A stretch of DNA of 64,000 nt from an uncultured Roseicyclus sp. Lineage in GTDB: Bacteria > Pseudomonadota > Alphaproteobacteria > Rhodobacterales > Rhodobacteraceae. Below the pieces are notes generated by a model. That model ran no database searches. It saw only the letters and a program-made list of their open reading frames with translations, and was not told the DNA's origin. The position numbers were made by a program, and so were the translations under genes. Below are positions 10,045 through 18,294 of this stretch, piece by piece (within the stretch, counting starts at the first letter, position 1; each line of letters starts with the position of its first letter). The stretch is from NCBI GenBank assembly GCA_947494975.1, contig CANLXA010000004.1, positions 1 to 64,000 of the forward strand. The letters run 5' to 3'.

Positions 10045-10063
10045 AAACTAACCAGTTTAGTTT
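10045..10063. promoter_or_regulatory. Putative TetR operator, autoregulatory site
   Basis: AAACTAACCAGTTTAGTTT is an inverted repeat (AAACTAA and TTAGTTT around CCAGT), 36 bases upstream of the tetR ATG. It matches the site at 10475-10493 at 15 of 19 positions. Confidence 0.7.
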
Positions 10064-10147
10064 CGGCAAGCTGGACGTTTGGTCAGGCTCAAAACAAAGG
10101 GGCGGCCCCGCCCGGGCCACCCCCAACCAATCGGCACCTCGACGACC

Positions 10148-10423
10148 TCAGTCGAATCTGGCGAGATACATTTCCGTCAGCTGTGCAGTCGAATAAACCC
10201 CGCATTGTGATGGCGCGAGGCCAACGTGTTGCTCCAACTGGGAGCAGGTCGGCGTCCGCGTCGCCCCGTTCTGCGTCGAAACGACGGGATTGTCCGCCAC
10301 TGCGCTTGCGAGGGATGGCCCAAGGGCCACGGGAAGCGGCACGACGGGGTAGGCATCCGCTTGGCTGGCTGCTGCGGCCAGCGGGATTGCGAGGGAGAGG
10401 ACAGCAACTTTCAAGGTCGACAT
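10148..10423 (-). CDS. Small exported protein of unknown function
   Basis: The 91-residue product has a signal peptide (about 1-24, ending SQADAY). A Pro/Val/Ala-rich mature region contains two Cys (PTCSQLEQHVG and SQCGVY) and ends TEMYLARFD. No family is recognised. The ATG at 10423 follows AAAGGAGA with good spacing, so the gene is likely real. Two operator-like repeats sit 20-70 bases upstream of its start, in the gap shared with the divergent AEC transporter, so the same TetR protein is likely to control it. Confidence 0.75.
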   Translation of the reverse strand: MSTLKVAVLSLAIPLAAAASQADAYPVVPLPVALGPSLASAVADNPVVSTQNGATRTPTCSQLEQHVGLAPSQCGVYSTAQLTEMYLARFD

Positions 10424-10442
10424 TGAAGATCTCCTTTCGTTT

Positions 10443-10461
10443 GAACCGAACCGTTCAGTTC
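10443..10461. promoter_or_regulatory. Putative TetR operator, site 1 of the divergent promoter
   Basis: GAACCGAACCGTTCAGTTC is a near-perfect inverted repeat. It shares CCGTTCAGTT with the next site, 32 bases away (about three helical turns), which would place two repressor dimers on the same face of the DNA. Confidence 0.68.
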
Positions 10462-10474
10462 ATAATTGTTAGAT

Positions 10475-10493
10475 AAACGAAACCGTTCAGTTT
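10475..10493. promoter_or_regulatory. Putative TetR operator, site 2 of the divergent promoter
   Basis: AAACGAAACCGTTCAGTTT is an inverted repeat with AAAC...GTTT ends. It is nearly the same as the sites at 10045-10063 and 10443-10461 and lies 62 bases before the AEC transporter start. Confidence 0.7.
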
Positions 10494-10555
10494 GAAAAGG
10501 CCGGTTGAGCGGCCGATGGCTGGACAGCGGGAAAGCGCTGGCTTAGCGGGAAGGT

Positions 10556-11494
10556 ATGGTAGAGATCTTCCTGAAGACGTTGCCGTTTTTTGCGTTGATC
10601 GCGCTGGGATTCCAGGCGTGCCGCACGGGCTTCTTCACGTCAGAGGCGGCGGCTTACCTCACGAAATTCGTGTTCTACTTCGCGCTGTCGGCGATGCTGT
10701 TTAGGTTTGCAGCTAACCTGTCGCTGGCCGAGATCTTCGATTGGCAATTTGTGGGCGCCTATCTGACGGGCTGCATCGCGGTCTACCTGCTGGCCACGCT
10801 GGTCGCGATGATCCGAAAGCGCCCGGTCGCAGAGGCCGCGTTCGAGGCGCAATGCGCCATCATCGGCAATGTCGGCTTTCTCGGCGTACCGATGCTGGTG
10901 GTGCTGCTCGGCGAGGCGGCGGCGGGGCCGATCCTTCTGGTCCTGTCCCTGGACCTGATCGTTTTCTCCAGCCTCATCGTGATCCTCGTCACCGGAAGCC
11001 GCGACGGCCGCATGTCGTTTGGCGTGTTGCGCACGGTGGGCATCGGGCTTCTGAAGAACCCGATGATCGTGTCGATCACCCTTGGCCTTGCCTGGTCCGC
11101 AACCGGCTGGGAGGTGCCAGGCCCGGTGAACGAGTTCCTTGCAATCCTCGGCGCCGCGGCGACACCGGGGGCCCTGTTTGCCATCGGGGCCTCGCTGGCC
11201 GGAAAATCGGCCGAGCGCATGTCCGTCGCGGGGTGGCTGACCTTCTGCAAATTGGCGCTTCACCCGGCCGCCGTCGCGATTGCCGCGCTCTACCTCTTTG
11301 ACGTGCCGGATTACGAGGCCGCCGTCATGATCGCCGCGGCGTCCCTGCCGGTCGCTGGCAATGTCTATATCCTTGCGCAGCATTACGGCGTCGCGCCGCA
11401 GCGCGTATCGGCCACAATCCTGATCTCCACCGCTTTGTCGATCCTGACGGTTTCGGCGGTGATTGCATGGCTCGCCCCGCTTTCTGGCACCTAG
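10556..11494 (+). CDS. AEC-family transporter (auxin efflux carrier type)
   Basis: This 312-residue integral membrane protein has about ten hydrophobic segments in the two-halves arrangement of the AEC family: an N-terminal bundle with FFALIALGFQACRTG, a central IIGNVGFLGVPM motif, and a C-terminal bundle with FAIGASLAG and ASLPVAGNVYILAQHYG. Family members export or exchange small organic anions, and the substrate here is unknown. The ATG at 10556 follows GGGAAGG. Two TetR-type operator sites lie upstream, so it is probably inducible by the ligand of the nearby TetR. It may run on into fghA, 63 bases downstream. Confidence 0.9.
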   Translation: MVEIFLKTLPFFALIALGFQACRTGFFTSEAAAYLTKFVFYFALSAMLFRFAANLSLAEIFDWQFVGAYLTGCIAVYLLATLVAMIRKRPVAEAAFEAQCAIIGNVGFLGVPMLVVLLGEAAAGPILLVLSLDLIVFSSLIVILVTGSRDGRMSFGVLRTVGIGLLKNPMIVSITLGLAWSATGWEVPGPVNEFLAILGAAATPGALFAIGASLAGKSAERMSVAGWLTFCKLALHPAAVAIAALYLFDVPDYEAAVMIAAASLPVAGNVYILAQHYGVAPQRVSATILISTALSILTVSAVIAWLAPLSGT

Positions 11495-11557
11495 TCATTG
11501 CACCCGCGCCCGGCACCGCGTTAGTCAAAGCAAACAAATACCGGGGGAGCACGCGCC

Positions 11558-12391
11558 TTGCAGACGATTTCCGACAACAAAGCCTTCGGCGGGACGCAGG
11601 GCGTCTATTCGCATGCCTCCACCGCAACCGGTTGCGAGATGACGTTCGGCCTGTTTCTTCCGGCCGAGGCCGCCGATGGCCCGGTGCCGGTGATCTGGTA
11701 CTTGTCCGGCCTGACCTGCACCCACGAAAACGCCATGAACAAGGCGGGTGCGCAGGCTTGGGCGGCGGAACAAGGCATCGCCCTGATCTTCCCCGACACC
11801 TCGCCACGCGGCGAAGGTGTGGCCGATGACGAGGCCTATGATCTGGGCCAGGGCGCGGGCTTTTACGTGAACGCCACCGAAGCCCCCTGGGCCGTGCATT
11901 TCAAGATGTGGGATTACATCACCGAAGACCTGCCGGAGCTTGTGTTCAGCCAATTTCCACTGGACCGCGAGCGCCAATCGATCATGGGCCATTCCATGGG
12001 CGGGCATGGGGCCCTGACCATCGCGATGCGACACCCGGATCGCTTCGCCAGCGTCTCGGCCTTCGCGCCGATCTGCAACCCAACCGACAGCGAGTGGGGC
12101 CGCAAACAGCTGAGCGCGTATCTGGGCGACAACGAAGAGGCATGGGCCCCCCACGATTCCACGATTCTGATGAAACAGACGGGTTTCGATGGGCCGATCC
12201 TGATCGACACCGGCACCGAGGATCAGTTCGGCGACCTCCTGAAGACGGAAGCGCTGGCCCATGCCGCCGCCGCGCGCCGGCAAGACCTGCAATTGCGCCT
12301 GCAACCGGGCTATGACCATTCCTATTTCTTCGTGTCGACGTTCATGGAAGATCACATCACCTTCCATGCCGACGCGCTGTATGCGGCCTGA
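11558..12391 (+). CDS. fghA: S-formylglutathione hydrolase
   Basis: It hydrolyses S-formylglutathione to formate and glutathione, the second step of glutathione-dependent formaldehyde oxidation after adhC. The 277-residue product is an esterase-D type alpha/beta hydrolase with the nucleophile motif GHSMGG (Ser146), an oxyanion segment YLSGLTCTHEN, and a C-terminal GYDHSYFF carrying the catalytic His. The family N-terminus (QTISDNKAFGGTQG) begins at a TTG codon preceded by GGGGGAG at 7 bases, and no ATG fits. It is followed one base after its stop by a HAD gene and then an OCD-like gene, forming a likely operon. Confidence 0.95.
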   Translation: MQTISDNKAFGGTQGVYSHASTATGCEMTFGLFLPAEAADGPVPVIWYLSGLTCTHENAMNKAGAQAWAAEQGIALIFPDTSPRGEGVADDEAYDLGQGAGFYVNATEAPWAVHFKMWDYITEDLPELVFSQFPLDRERQSIMGHSMGGHGALTIAMRHPDRFASVSAFAPICNPTDSEWGRKQLSAYLGDNEEAWAPHDSTILMKQTGFDGPILIDTGTEDQFGDLLKTEALAHAAAARRQDLQLRLQPGYDHSYFFVSTFMEDHITFHADALYAA

Positions 12392-12392
12392 C

Positions 12393-13016
12393 ATGGGGAT
12401 CGAAGCCGTCATCTTCGACATCGGCAATGTGCTGATCGAGTGGCAACCCGAGCGCCATTACGACCGGGTGATCGGAGAAACGCGCCGCCGGGCTATGTTT
12501 GCCTCCGTCGATCTTCACGCGATGAATGATCGCGTGGATCGGGGTGAACCATTTCGCGACATGGTGGTGGAGGCCGCAGAGGCGCACCCTGAGTTTCGCG
12601 ACGACATCATGCGCTGGCACGACGAGTGGCTGCACATGGCCTCACCCGCGATCCCGCATTCGGTCTCGCTCCTGCGCCAGTTGCGGGCGCGCGAGATGCC
12701 GGTGTTTGCGCTGTCGAATTTTGGCATTCAGACCTTCGACATCGCCGTGCCGGAATATCCGTTTCTGGGCGAATTCGACCGATCCTACATCTCCGGGCAT
12801 ATGGGTGTCACGAAACCGGATCCGCAGATCTATGCAATGGTCGAGGCGGATTGTGGCCTACGGCCAGACGCCCTCCTGTTCGTTGATGACAGGGCAGATA
12901 ATATTGAGGCCGCGCAGGCCCGCGGCTGGCACACCCACCTGTTCGACGGGCCGCAAGGTTGGGCCGACCGATTGGTGACAGAGGGCCTTTTGACGGAAGA
13001 GGACGCACGCCCATGA
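12393..13016 (+). CDS. HAD-superfamily hydrolase (subfamily IA)
   Basis: This 207-residue haloacid-dehalogenase-like phosphatase has motif I VIFDIGNVL (nucleophile Asp9), motif II FALSNFG, motif III MGVTKPDPQIY (Lys) and motif IV FVDDRADNIEAA. The pattern is that of YihX-type sugar or nucleotide phosphatases, but the substrate is not known. It starts one base after the fghA stop and its own stop overlaps the next gene as ATGA, so all three are probably translated from one message. A phosphatase role connected with formaldehyde or amino-acid metabolism would be guesswork. Confidence 0.9.
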   Translation: MGIEAVIFDIGNVLIEWQPERHYDRVIGETRRRAMFASVDLHAMNDRVDRGEPFRDMVVEAAEAHPEFRDDIMRWHDEWLHMASPAIPHSVSLLRQLRAREMPVFALSNFGIQTFDIAVPEYPFLGEFDRSYISGHMGVTKPDPQIYAMVEADCGLRPDALLFVDDRADNIEAAQARGWHTHLFDGPQGWADRLVTEGLLTEEDARP

Positions 13017-13921
13017 CCCTGATTATCGGACCGGACGCGGAAGACAAGCTCGACTGGATCGCGCTGAGCGACGCGATTGAAGCCGGGCACCGGATGCCGC
13101 GGGCGGAGATCGGTGACACGTTCCTCTATCGCGGCGACGATACCTTGCTGAGCCGGGCAGCCTGGATCACGGGCATGGGGCAATTGGTGAAGACGGCCAC
13201 GATCTTTCCCGGAAATCCCGATCGCAATATCCCCGCCGTCAATGGCGGCGTGTGCCTTTTCTCCGATGCCGATGGCAGGTTGGAGGCCATCATCGATTTC
13301 CACCTTCTCACCAAGTGGAAAACGGCGGGTGACAGCCTTCTGGCCGCCCGCAAGCTTGCACGGCCCGACAGCAAGAACATCCTGCTGGTGGGGGCGGGCA
13401 ACGTTGCCCGATCCATGCGGCAGGCCTATGCCGCCGCGTTTCCCGATGCATCCTTCACGATCTGGAACCGGACCCTTGGCAACGTCGCGTCCATCCGGGC
13501 GGATTATCCCGACATGAGCATCGCACTCGATCTCAAGGAGGCCGTGGCGGATGCCGACATCATCGCCACCGGCACCATGTCCACCCGGCCCGTAATCCGG
13601 GGCAAATGGCTACAGCCCGGCCAGCACCTTGACCTGATCGGCGCCTACCGGCCCGACATGCGCGAAGGCGATGATGACGTCCTCCGCCGCGCGCGCGTGT
13701 TCGTCGACAGCCGCGCCACGACCTTCGGCCATATCGGCGAGTTGAAGATCCCGCTGGAAGAGGGCGTGTTCTTCGAATCGGACGTGGTCGGGGATTACTA
13801 CGATATGGAGACGTTCGAACGGCACTCGGACGATGAGATCACATTGTGCAAGAACGGCGGCGGGGCCCATCTGGATCTGATGGTCGCGCGCTACATTCTG
13901 GATGCCGTGCGCGGCAGCTGA
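13013..13921 (+). CDS. Ornithine cyclodeaminase / mu-crystallin family protein
   Basis: The 302-residue product belongs to the NAD(P)-dependent OCD/mu-crystallin family. The conserved substrate region GQLVKTATIFPGNP is followed by a Rossmann motif VGAGNVA (about 122-128) and HLDLIGAYRPDMRE. Family members include ornithine cyclodeaminase, ketimine reductases and alanine dehydrogenase-like enzymes, and the sequence alone does not tell which reaction applies. It is the last gene of the fghA-HAD-OCD run, overlapping the HAD gene by 4 bases. It converges with the MFS gene across 62 bases without a clear terminator. Confidence 0.88.
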   Translation: MTLIIGPDAEDKLDWIALSDAIEAGHRMPRAEIGDTFLYRGDDTLLSRAAWITGMGQLVKTATIFPGNPDRNIPAVNGGVCLFSDADGRLEAIIDFHLLTKWKTAGDSLLAARKLARPDSKNILLVGAGNVARSMRQAYAAAFPDASFTIWNRTLGNVASIRADYPDMSIALDLKEAVADADIIATGTMSTRPVIRGKWLQPGQHLDLIGAYRPDMREGDDDVLRRARVFVDSRATTFGHIGELKIPLEEGVFFESDVVGDYYDMETFERHSDDEITLCKNGGGAHLDLMVARYILDAVRGS

Positions 13922-13983
13922 CCGGTGTGTTGCCCGATGCGGCGGTGTCGCTCCGCGGGGGATGTCGGAACTGAGCCAGTGAT

Positions 13984-15228
13984 TCAGATCACGGCCGCGC
14001 GGCGCGTGAGCGGAACCTCCTTGATCGGCAGATGCACAATCGCGCTGAGCGCACCCACGCCGACACCGACCCACCAGACGGCCGTGTAATCGCCGTAGGC
14101 GTCGTAGAGCCGCCCACCCAGCCAGACACCCATGAAGCTGCCCAGTTGGTGGCTGAAAAACACCAGGCCATAGAGCGTGCCCATGTAGCGCAGGCCGTAG
14201 ATGTACCCCACCAATCCGCTGGTGAGCGGGACAGTCGCCAGCCACAAAGCGCCCATCACTGCGGAAAAGACGATGACCGAAGTGGGTGTGATCGGCAGGA
14301 GGATGAACATCGCGGCAGCGATGGTGCGGCCGGTATAGATAAGAGCCAGCAGGTTCTTCTTGGAGTAGGTCTTGCCAAGATATGCCGCCAGAAGCGTCCC
14401 CCCGATATTCGCCAACCCGATGATCGAGATCGCGATGGCGCCCAGGGCAGTCGTGGTTGTGACACCCATCGCATGCAACATGCCACCGGGCGCGATGGGG
14501 CCGCAGAACTCGATGATGAAGGCGGGGAAATGCGCGGTGATGAAGCCAAGCTGATAACCGCACGAAAAGAACCCGATGAAGATCAGTGCAAAGGATGGGT
14601 CGCGGACCGCCTTGCCGACGATTTGCACCATCGTCTCCTCAAGCTCCGGTGCGTCAGGCCGCGCGGGCGCGCGCAGTAGCGGGAGGAAGATCAGCGACGC
14701 GAAGATCATCGCGGCAAAGATCAGGAAAACGGTCTGCCACGGATAGGCGCTCAGCAGTGCCTCCGCCAGCGGCGGGCCCACGATCTGCCCGGCGGAGCCG
14801 GCGGCGGTGACGATCCCGAGCGTCAGGGACCGGTTTTCATCGGACGCCGCTCGCGCGACCATCGCCAGGATCACCCCGAACCCGGTGCCCGCAATCCCGA
14901 AGCCGACAAGCACCTCCAACAGGTGATGCTGCCCGGGGGTGATCGCATAAGCCGAAACGACGAGCCCGATCAGATAGAGCGCGACGCCCAGAATAATGGC
15001 GCGCTTGTCGCCGAACCGTTCCGCGATGGCCCCGAAAATCGGTTGGCCGATGCCCCAGGCGAGGTTCTGGATCGCAATCGCCATGCTGAATTCGGCGCGC
15101 AGCCATCCGAATTCCTCGGCAATCGGGATCTGGAACAACCCGAAGCTCGACCGGATCGCAAAGCTGATCAGAATGATCGCACAGCCCCCGATCAGAACGG
15201 GTGTTATCAACCGGTCGCTTCGATCCAC
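13984..15228 (-). CDS. Major facilitator superfamily transporter
   Basis: The 414-residue membrane protein has about 12 hydrophobic segments in two groups of six. It has an MFS loop 2-3 signature (GAIAERFGDKRAIILG, about 66-81). The sequence resembles oxalate/formate-antiporter-like or monocarboxylate-type MFS proteins, but the substrate is uncertain. The start is GTG at 15228, with AGGAAC 6-11 bases upstream. It is divergent from zapE across 145 bases. A 10-bp perfect inverted repeat (15345-15370) lies at the zapE side of that gap and could be an operator for either gene. Confidence 0.9.
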   Translation of the reverse strand: MDRSDRLITPVLIGGCAIILISFAIRSSFGLFQIPIAEEFGWLRAEFSMAIAIQNLAWGIGQPIFGAIAERFGDKRAIILGVALYLIGLVVSAYAITPGQHHLLEVLVGFGIAGTGFGVILAMVARAASDENRSLTLGIVTAAGSAGQIVGPPLAEALLSAYPWQTVFLIFAAMIFASLIFLPLLRAPARPDAPELEETMVQIVGKAVRDPSFALIFIGFFSCGYQLGFITAHFPAFIIEFCGPIAPGGMLHAMGVTTTTALGAIAISIIGLANIGGTLLAAYLGKTYSKKNLLALIYTGRTIAAAMFILLPITPTSVIVFSAVMGALWLATVPLTSGLVGYIYGLRYMGTLYGLVFFSHQLGSFMGVWLGGRLYDAYGDYTAVWWVGVGVGALSAIVHLPIKEVPLTRRAAVI

Positions 15229-15344
15229 TTGCCTGTTCCTTTCGCGCGTCAGCCGACAGTGGGGCCAAGATTGATGGCCGTCAAATCAGAGCTTTTGAAG
15301 CGACGGTTCACATTCCTTGAACACGCTGATTTTCATGGGCAAAA

Positions 15345-15370
15345 CCAATGCCTTTGATGTAAGGCATTGG
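15345..15370 (+). promoter_or_regulatory. Perfect 10-bp inverted repeat covering the zapE ribosome-binding site
   Basis: CCAATGCCTT (15345-15354), loop TGATGT, and AAGGCATTGG (15361-15370) form a perfect 10-bp hairpin that ends three bases before the chosen zapE ATG (15374). The only Shine-Dalgarno-like bases, AAGG (15361-15364), are inside the stem. It may be a translational control hairpin or a protein-binding palindrome. Confidence 0.6.
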
Positions 15371-15373
15371 GCC

Positions 15374-16465
15374 ATGTCGCAGCATCTGACCGCCCTTTAC
15401 GATACCCGCGTGGCCGAAGGCCTTCTGCGACCGGACCCGGAACAGCGGGCCGTGATGGAGCGTTTGGAGGCGGTGCGCGAGAAGCTTGAAGCCCCCGACC
15501 GCAAGGGCTTCCTCACCCGGTTTCGCAAGGCGGAGCCCATGGGCAAGCAGGGCCTGTATCTCTGGGGCGGGGTCGGTCGCGGGAAATCGATGCTGATGGA
15601 CATGTTCTTTCAGCATGTCCCGATCTCCGGCAAGCGCCGCGTGCATTTTCATGCCTTCATGCAAGAGGTACAGGCCGCGCTGCACGAGGCCCGCAAGACC
15701 GGTGTGGACGATGCGATCAAGCCCGTTGCCGAGGGGATCGCGGCGGGCCTGAAGCTTTTGTGTTTCGACGAAATGCAGATCACCGATATCGCCGACGCGA
15801 TGATCGTGGGGCGGTTGTTCGAGCGGCTCTTCGAGGCCGGCGTCGTGATTGTCACTACCTCCAACAGGCCTCCGAAAGACCTCTACAAAGACGGGTTGAA
15901 CCGGCAATTGTTCCTGCCCTTCATTGCCCTTCTGGAAGATCGTCTGGAGGTCGACCAACTCGACGCGATGACGGATTACCGGCAGGATCGCCTGGCCGGG
16001 GAACCGGTGTGGTTCACGCCGGCCGACGCCGATGCCAAACGCTCCATCGATATGATCTGGCGGGACCTGACCGGTGGCAAGGAAGAGGTTCTGACGCTGG
16101 AGGTAAAGGGTCGCGACGTGGTGATCCCGCGATTCTGGGCCGGTCAGGCGCGGATCACCTTCGATACGCTGTGCGGCCAGCCTTTGGGGCCGGCGGATTA
16201 CCTTGCACTGGTGGGGGCTGTGAAGGTGCTGGTGCTGGAGGATGTGCCACAGATGGACCGCGCAAAGGCCAACGAGGCCAAGCGCTTCGTGACATTGATC
16301 GACACACTCTACGAAGGTCACGTGCGGCTGGTGGCCAGTGCCGACGCCGAGCCGGAAGCGCTCTACACCGAAGGCACCGGCGCGTTCGAATTCGAGCGCA
16401 CCTCCAGCCGCCTGCGGGAGATGCAGGGGGCCGATTGGGGCAGTTCGTCGGATAAGGAAAATTGA
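15374..16465 (+). CDS. zapE: Cell division ATPase ZapE (AFG1 family)
   Basis: The 363-residue AFG1-like P-loop ATPase has Walker A GGVGRGKS at 65-72, Walker B LLCFDEMQITD (about 131-141) and an arginine-bearing TTSNRPP segment. ZapE in E. coli associates with the Z ring under stress, and mitochondrial AFG1 helps degrade respiratory-complex subunits. The ATG at 15374 is chosen because family homology begins at MSQHLTALYD. In-frame starts at 15335 (ATG) and 15317 (TTG) have no ribosome-binding site. If one of those were used, the inverted repeat at 15345-15370 would be coding. Confidence 0.93.
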   Translation: MSQHLTALYDTRVAEGLLRPDPEQRAVMERLEAVREKLEAPDRKGFLTRFRKAEPMGKQGLYLWGGVGRGKSMLMDMFFQHVPISGKRRVHFHAFMQEVQAALHEARKTGVDDAIKPVAEGIAAGLKLLCFDEMQITDIADAMIVGRLFERLFEAGVVIVTTSNRPPKDLYKDGLNRQLFLPFIALLEDRLEVDQLDAMTDYRQDRLAGEPVWFTPADADAKRSIDMIWRDLTGGKEEVLTLEVKGRDVVIPRFWAGQARITFDTLCGQPLGPADYLALVGAVKVLVLEDVPQMDRAKANEAKRFVTLIDTLYEGHVRLVASADAEPEALYTEGTGAFEFERTSSRLREMQGADWGSSSDKEN

Positions 16466-16530
16466 AGTACCGATTGCAAGGGACCGTTGATAGGAAGTGA
16501 TGTCGATGCGTCTTTGAGATTTTCTTGTCC

Positions 16531-17064
16531 ATGCCCGATCTTCCACCCGTTGCCCTTTCTGTTCGCCAGCCTTCGGCCTGGGCGATCATTCACGGCGGAA
16601 AGGACGTGGAGAACCGGTCCCTCGGGTCGATCAGGGCGGGGCAGATGAAGCCGGGTCGTATTGCCATCCATGCAGCGATTGGCATGAAACGAGACGAATA
16701 CGACTACCTCGTCTGGCGATGGGCGCGCGCCGGTGTTGCGGTGCCCCGGCCCGATCATCTGCCCCGCCGGGCCATCATCGGCAGCGTTACGGTGGAGAAG
16801 ATCATCACGGCCAGCGACAGCGCGTGGTTCGGTGGTGAAGCAGGACTGCTGCTGCGCGATCCCCTCCCCTGCGAACCGATCCCCTGCAGCGGGGCGTTGG
16901 GGTATTTCACCTGGACGCCAGGCGGGACAATGGCGGAACCGTTGCCCTGGATGGCGGCCTGGGGTGCATCCGATGGTGGCATGTTCGATACCCTGCCGGT
17001 TCAGTTTCGGGACAGGCCGGTAAAGCCATTCGGCACAGGGAAATCCCGCCCTAAAGGTGAGTGA
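16531..17064 (+). CDS. ASCH-domain (PUA-like) protein
   Basis: The 177-residue product begins with the ASCH signature ALSVRQPSAWAIIHGGKDVENR (here residues 8-29), followed by a beta-rich PUA-like fold with GRIAIHAA and RRAIIGSVTVEKI. ASCH domains are predicted RNA-binding or nucleoside-processing modules. The C-terminal extension (about 110-177) is Pro/Gly-rich and not assigned. An in-frame TTG two codons earlier is possible, but the ATG at 16531 is preferred. The 3' end overlaps the convergent CAT-like gene by 14 bases. Confidence 0.82.
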   Translation: MPDLPPVALSVRQPSAWAIIHGGKDVENRSLGSIRAGQMKPGRIAIHAAIGMKRDEYDYLVWRWARAGVAVPRPDHLPRRAIIGSVTVEKIITASDSAWFGGEAGLLLRDPLPCEPIPCSGALGYFTWTPGGTMAEPLPWMAAWGASDGGMFDTLPVQFRDRPVKPFGTGKSRPKGE

Positions 17065-17677
17065 TCGCGTCCTGAACACCCGCGAAATAGGCACCGACAT
17101 GGGCCCCGTCGGCCAGGGCGTGGTGAACCTCAAGCGTCATCGCCATCGAGTGGCGCCCATTTGCCTCCACGATCTTGCCCCAGCTGATGCGCGGGATGCA
17201 ATCATGCGGGCCCGGCATGGCGTTGCTCATCGAGGAGTAATCCAGCCACGGCAGGCAGGAGAGGTAGGCCAGATCATCGCGCTCACCGGAATTGGCGTCG
17301 AGGGCCCCGCCTTCGGCAACGGCCTCGATCAGGGCTTTTGCGGTCCTGTCGAACGCGGCGAAATCCGACGTGAACGGCACATAGGCATAACCAAACGTGC
17401 CGGTCTTCGTGGGCACGGTCATCGACAATTCGACCGCATCGTGGCGGATCACCTGATCGCCGCGAAACCGCATCAGAAGCTCCGGGACGCCGTGCAGACC
17501 GGCGCCGATCGCATACAACGCCGCGCGGTAGGGCGATACACCGGCCGACTTACGGCGCAGCATCAGATCGGTCACATCTATGCGCGACGTCACCGCAAAA
17601 TGCGGGCGGTTGTAGGTGCGGAAAAAGTGGAACTGCGCGGCGCGCGGCCAGTGATCCAGATCGACGACATGTTCCAT
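17051..17677 (-). CDS. Chloramphenicol acetyltransferase-like (CatA-type) protein
   Basis: The 208-residue product shows the CatA-type trimeric acetyltransferase pattern: RTYNRPHFAVTSRIDVT near the N-terminus, a central VPTKTGTFGYAYVPFT segment, and the active-site motif HHALADG at 185-191, with catalytic His186 and structural Asp190. CATs transfer acetyl from acetyl-CoA to chloramphenicol. Chromosomal relatives in environmental bacteria often lack proven resistance, so the natural substrate is open. Codon use looks like the neighbours and there is no mobile element. It starts directly after the stop of an exported protein on the same strand (TGA then ATG). Confidence 0.85.
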   Translation of the reverse strand: MEHVVDLDHWPRAAQFHFFRTYNRPHFAVTSRIDVTDLMLRRKSAGVSPYRAALYAIGAGLHGVPELLMRFRGDQVIRHDAVELSMTVPTKTGTFGYAYVPFTSDFAAFDRTAKALIEAVAEGGALDANSGERDDLAYLSCLPWLDYSSMSNAMPGPHDCIPRISWGKIVEANGRHSMAMTLEVHHALADGAHVGAYFAGVQDAITHL

Positions 17678-18193
17678 TCAACTCACCGGAACAGTCGTAT
17701 CACACCGCAATTCCACACCCATGGGCTGCGCAAACAGCGGCGTGTTCGGGTCGATGGAGCTGTCTTCGACCCAGGTGTTGTTCACACAGACGTCCTGCGC
17801 GTAGTTGCCGCCGTTCCAGCCAAACCCATCGACACGCCCGCAATCGTTGACCTGACCGTTGGCATTCCATTCCTGATAGGAATTGGCGGAGCGGATGCCA
17901 CCCGTCGGAAAGCGGAGCGCTGTCGTATCGAACCGCAGCGTCCAGGACGTTTGCGGGGTCAATTGGTCCAGGCTCCACGAGCCGATCGCCACGCCATCAA
18001 GGAAGCCGATGATGCGGAAATCGGTGACGTCGGTTTCGGTGATCAGGCCGGTATCCAGATACGCATCGGGAAACGCGATCATGCCTTCCATCGTGTAGCC
18101 GTTGGCCCCGACCCAGCAGAACTGGAACTGCACCGCCTGGGCGGGGGCGGCGGCGAGCAGCGCGGACAGGGCGGCGGGGAGCAGGGCTTTCAT
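17678..18193 (-). CDS. Exported protein of unknown function
   Basis: The 171-residue product from the ATG at 18193 has a signal peptide (about 1-20, ending APAQAV). The mature region is beta-rich and aromatic (FQFCWVGANGYTMEGMI, DFRIIGFLDGVAIGSW, QTSWTLRFDTTALRF) with several Cys near the end (NDCGRVDGFG, QDVCVNN, LRCDTTV). No family is recognised; the pattern suggests a secreted beta-sandwich protein. It is immediately upstream of the CAT-like gene with no gap, which suggests co-transcription. The earlier in-frame start at 18271 would not place a signal peptide at the N-terminus. Confidence 0.75.
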   Translation of the reverse strand: MKALLPAALSALLAAAPAQAVQFQFCWVGANGYTMEGMIAFPDAYLDTGLITETDVTDFRIIGFLDGVAIGSWSLDQLTPQTSWTLRFDTTALRFPTGGIRSANSYQEWNANGQVNDCGRVDGFGWNGGNYAQDVCVNNTWVEDSSIDPNTPLFAQPMGVELRCDTTVPVS

Positions 18194-18294
18194 GGGCGGA
18201 AGGTGGGCTGTTGCGCGCGGAGGGTCAACCACCGGATTGCCCGCCTTGGCACCGGGACCGGCGCAGATCAAAGCCTCACGGAACTGCCCCTGGT

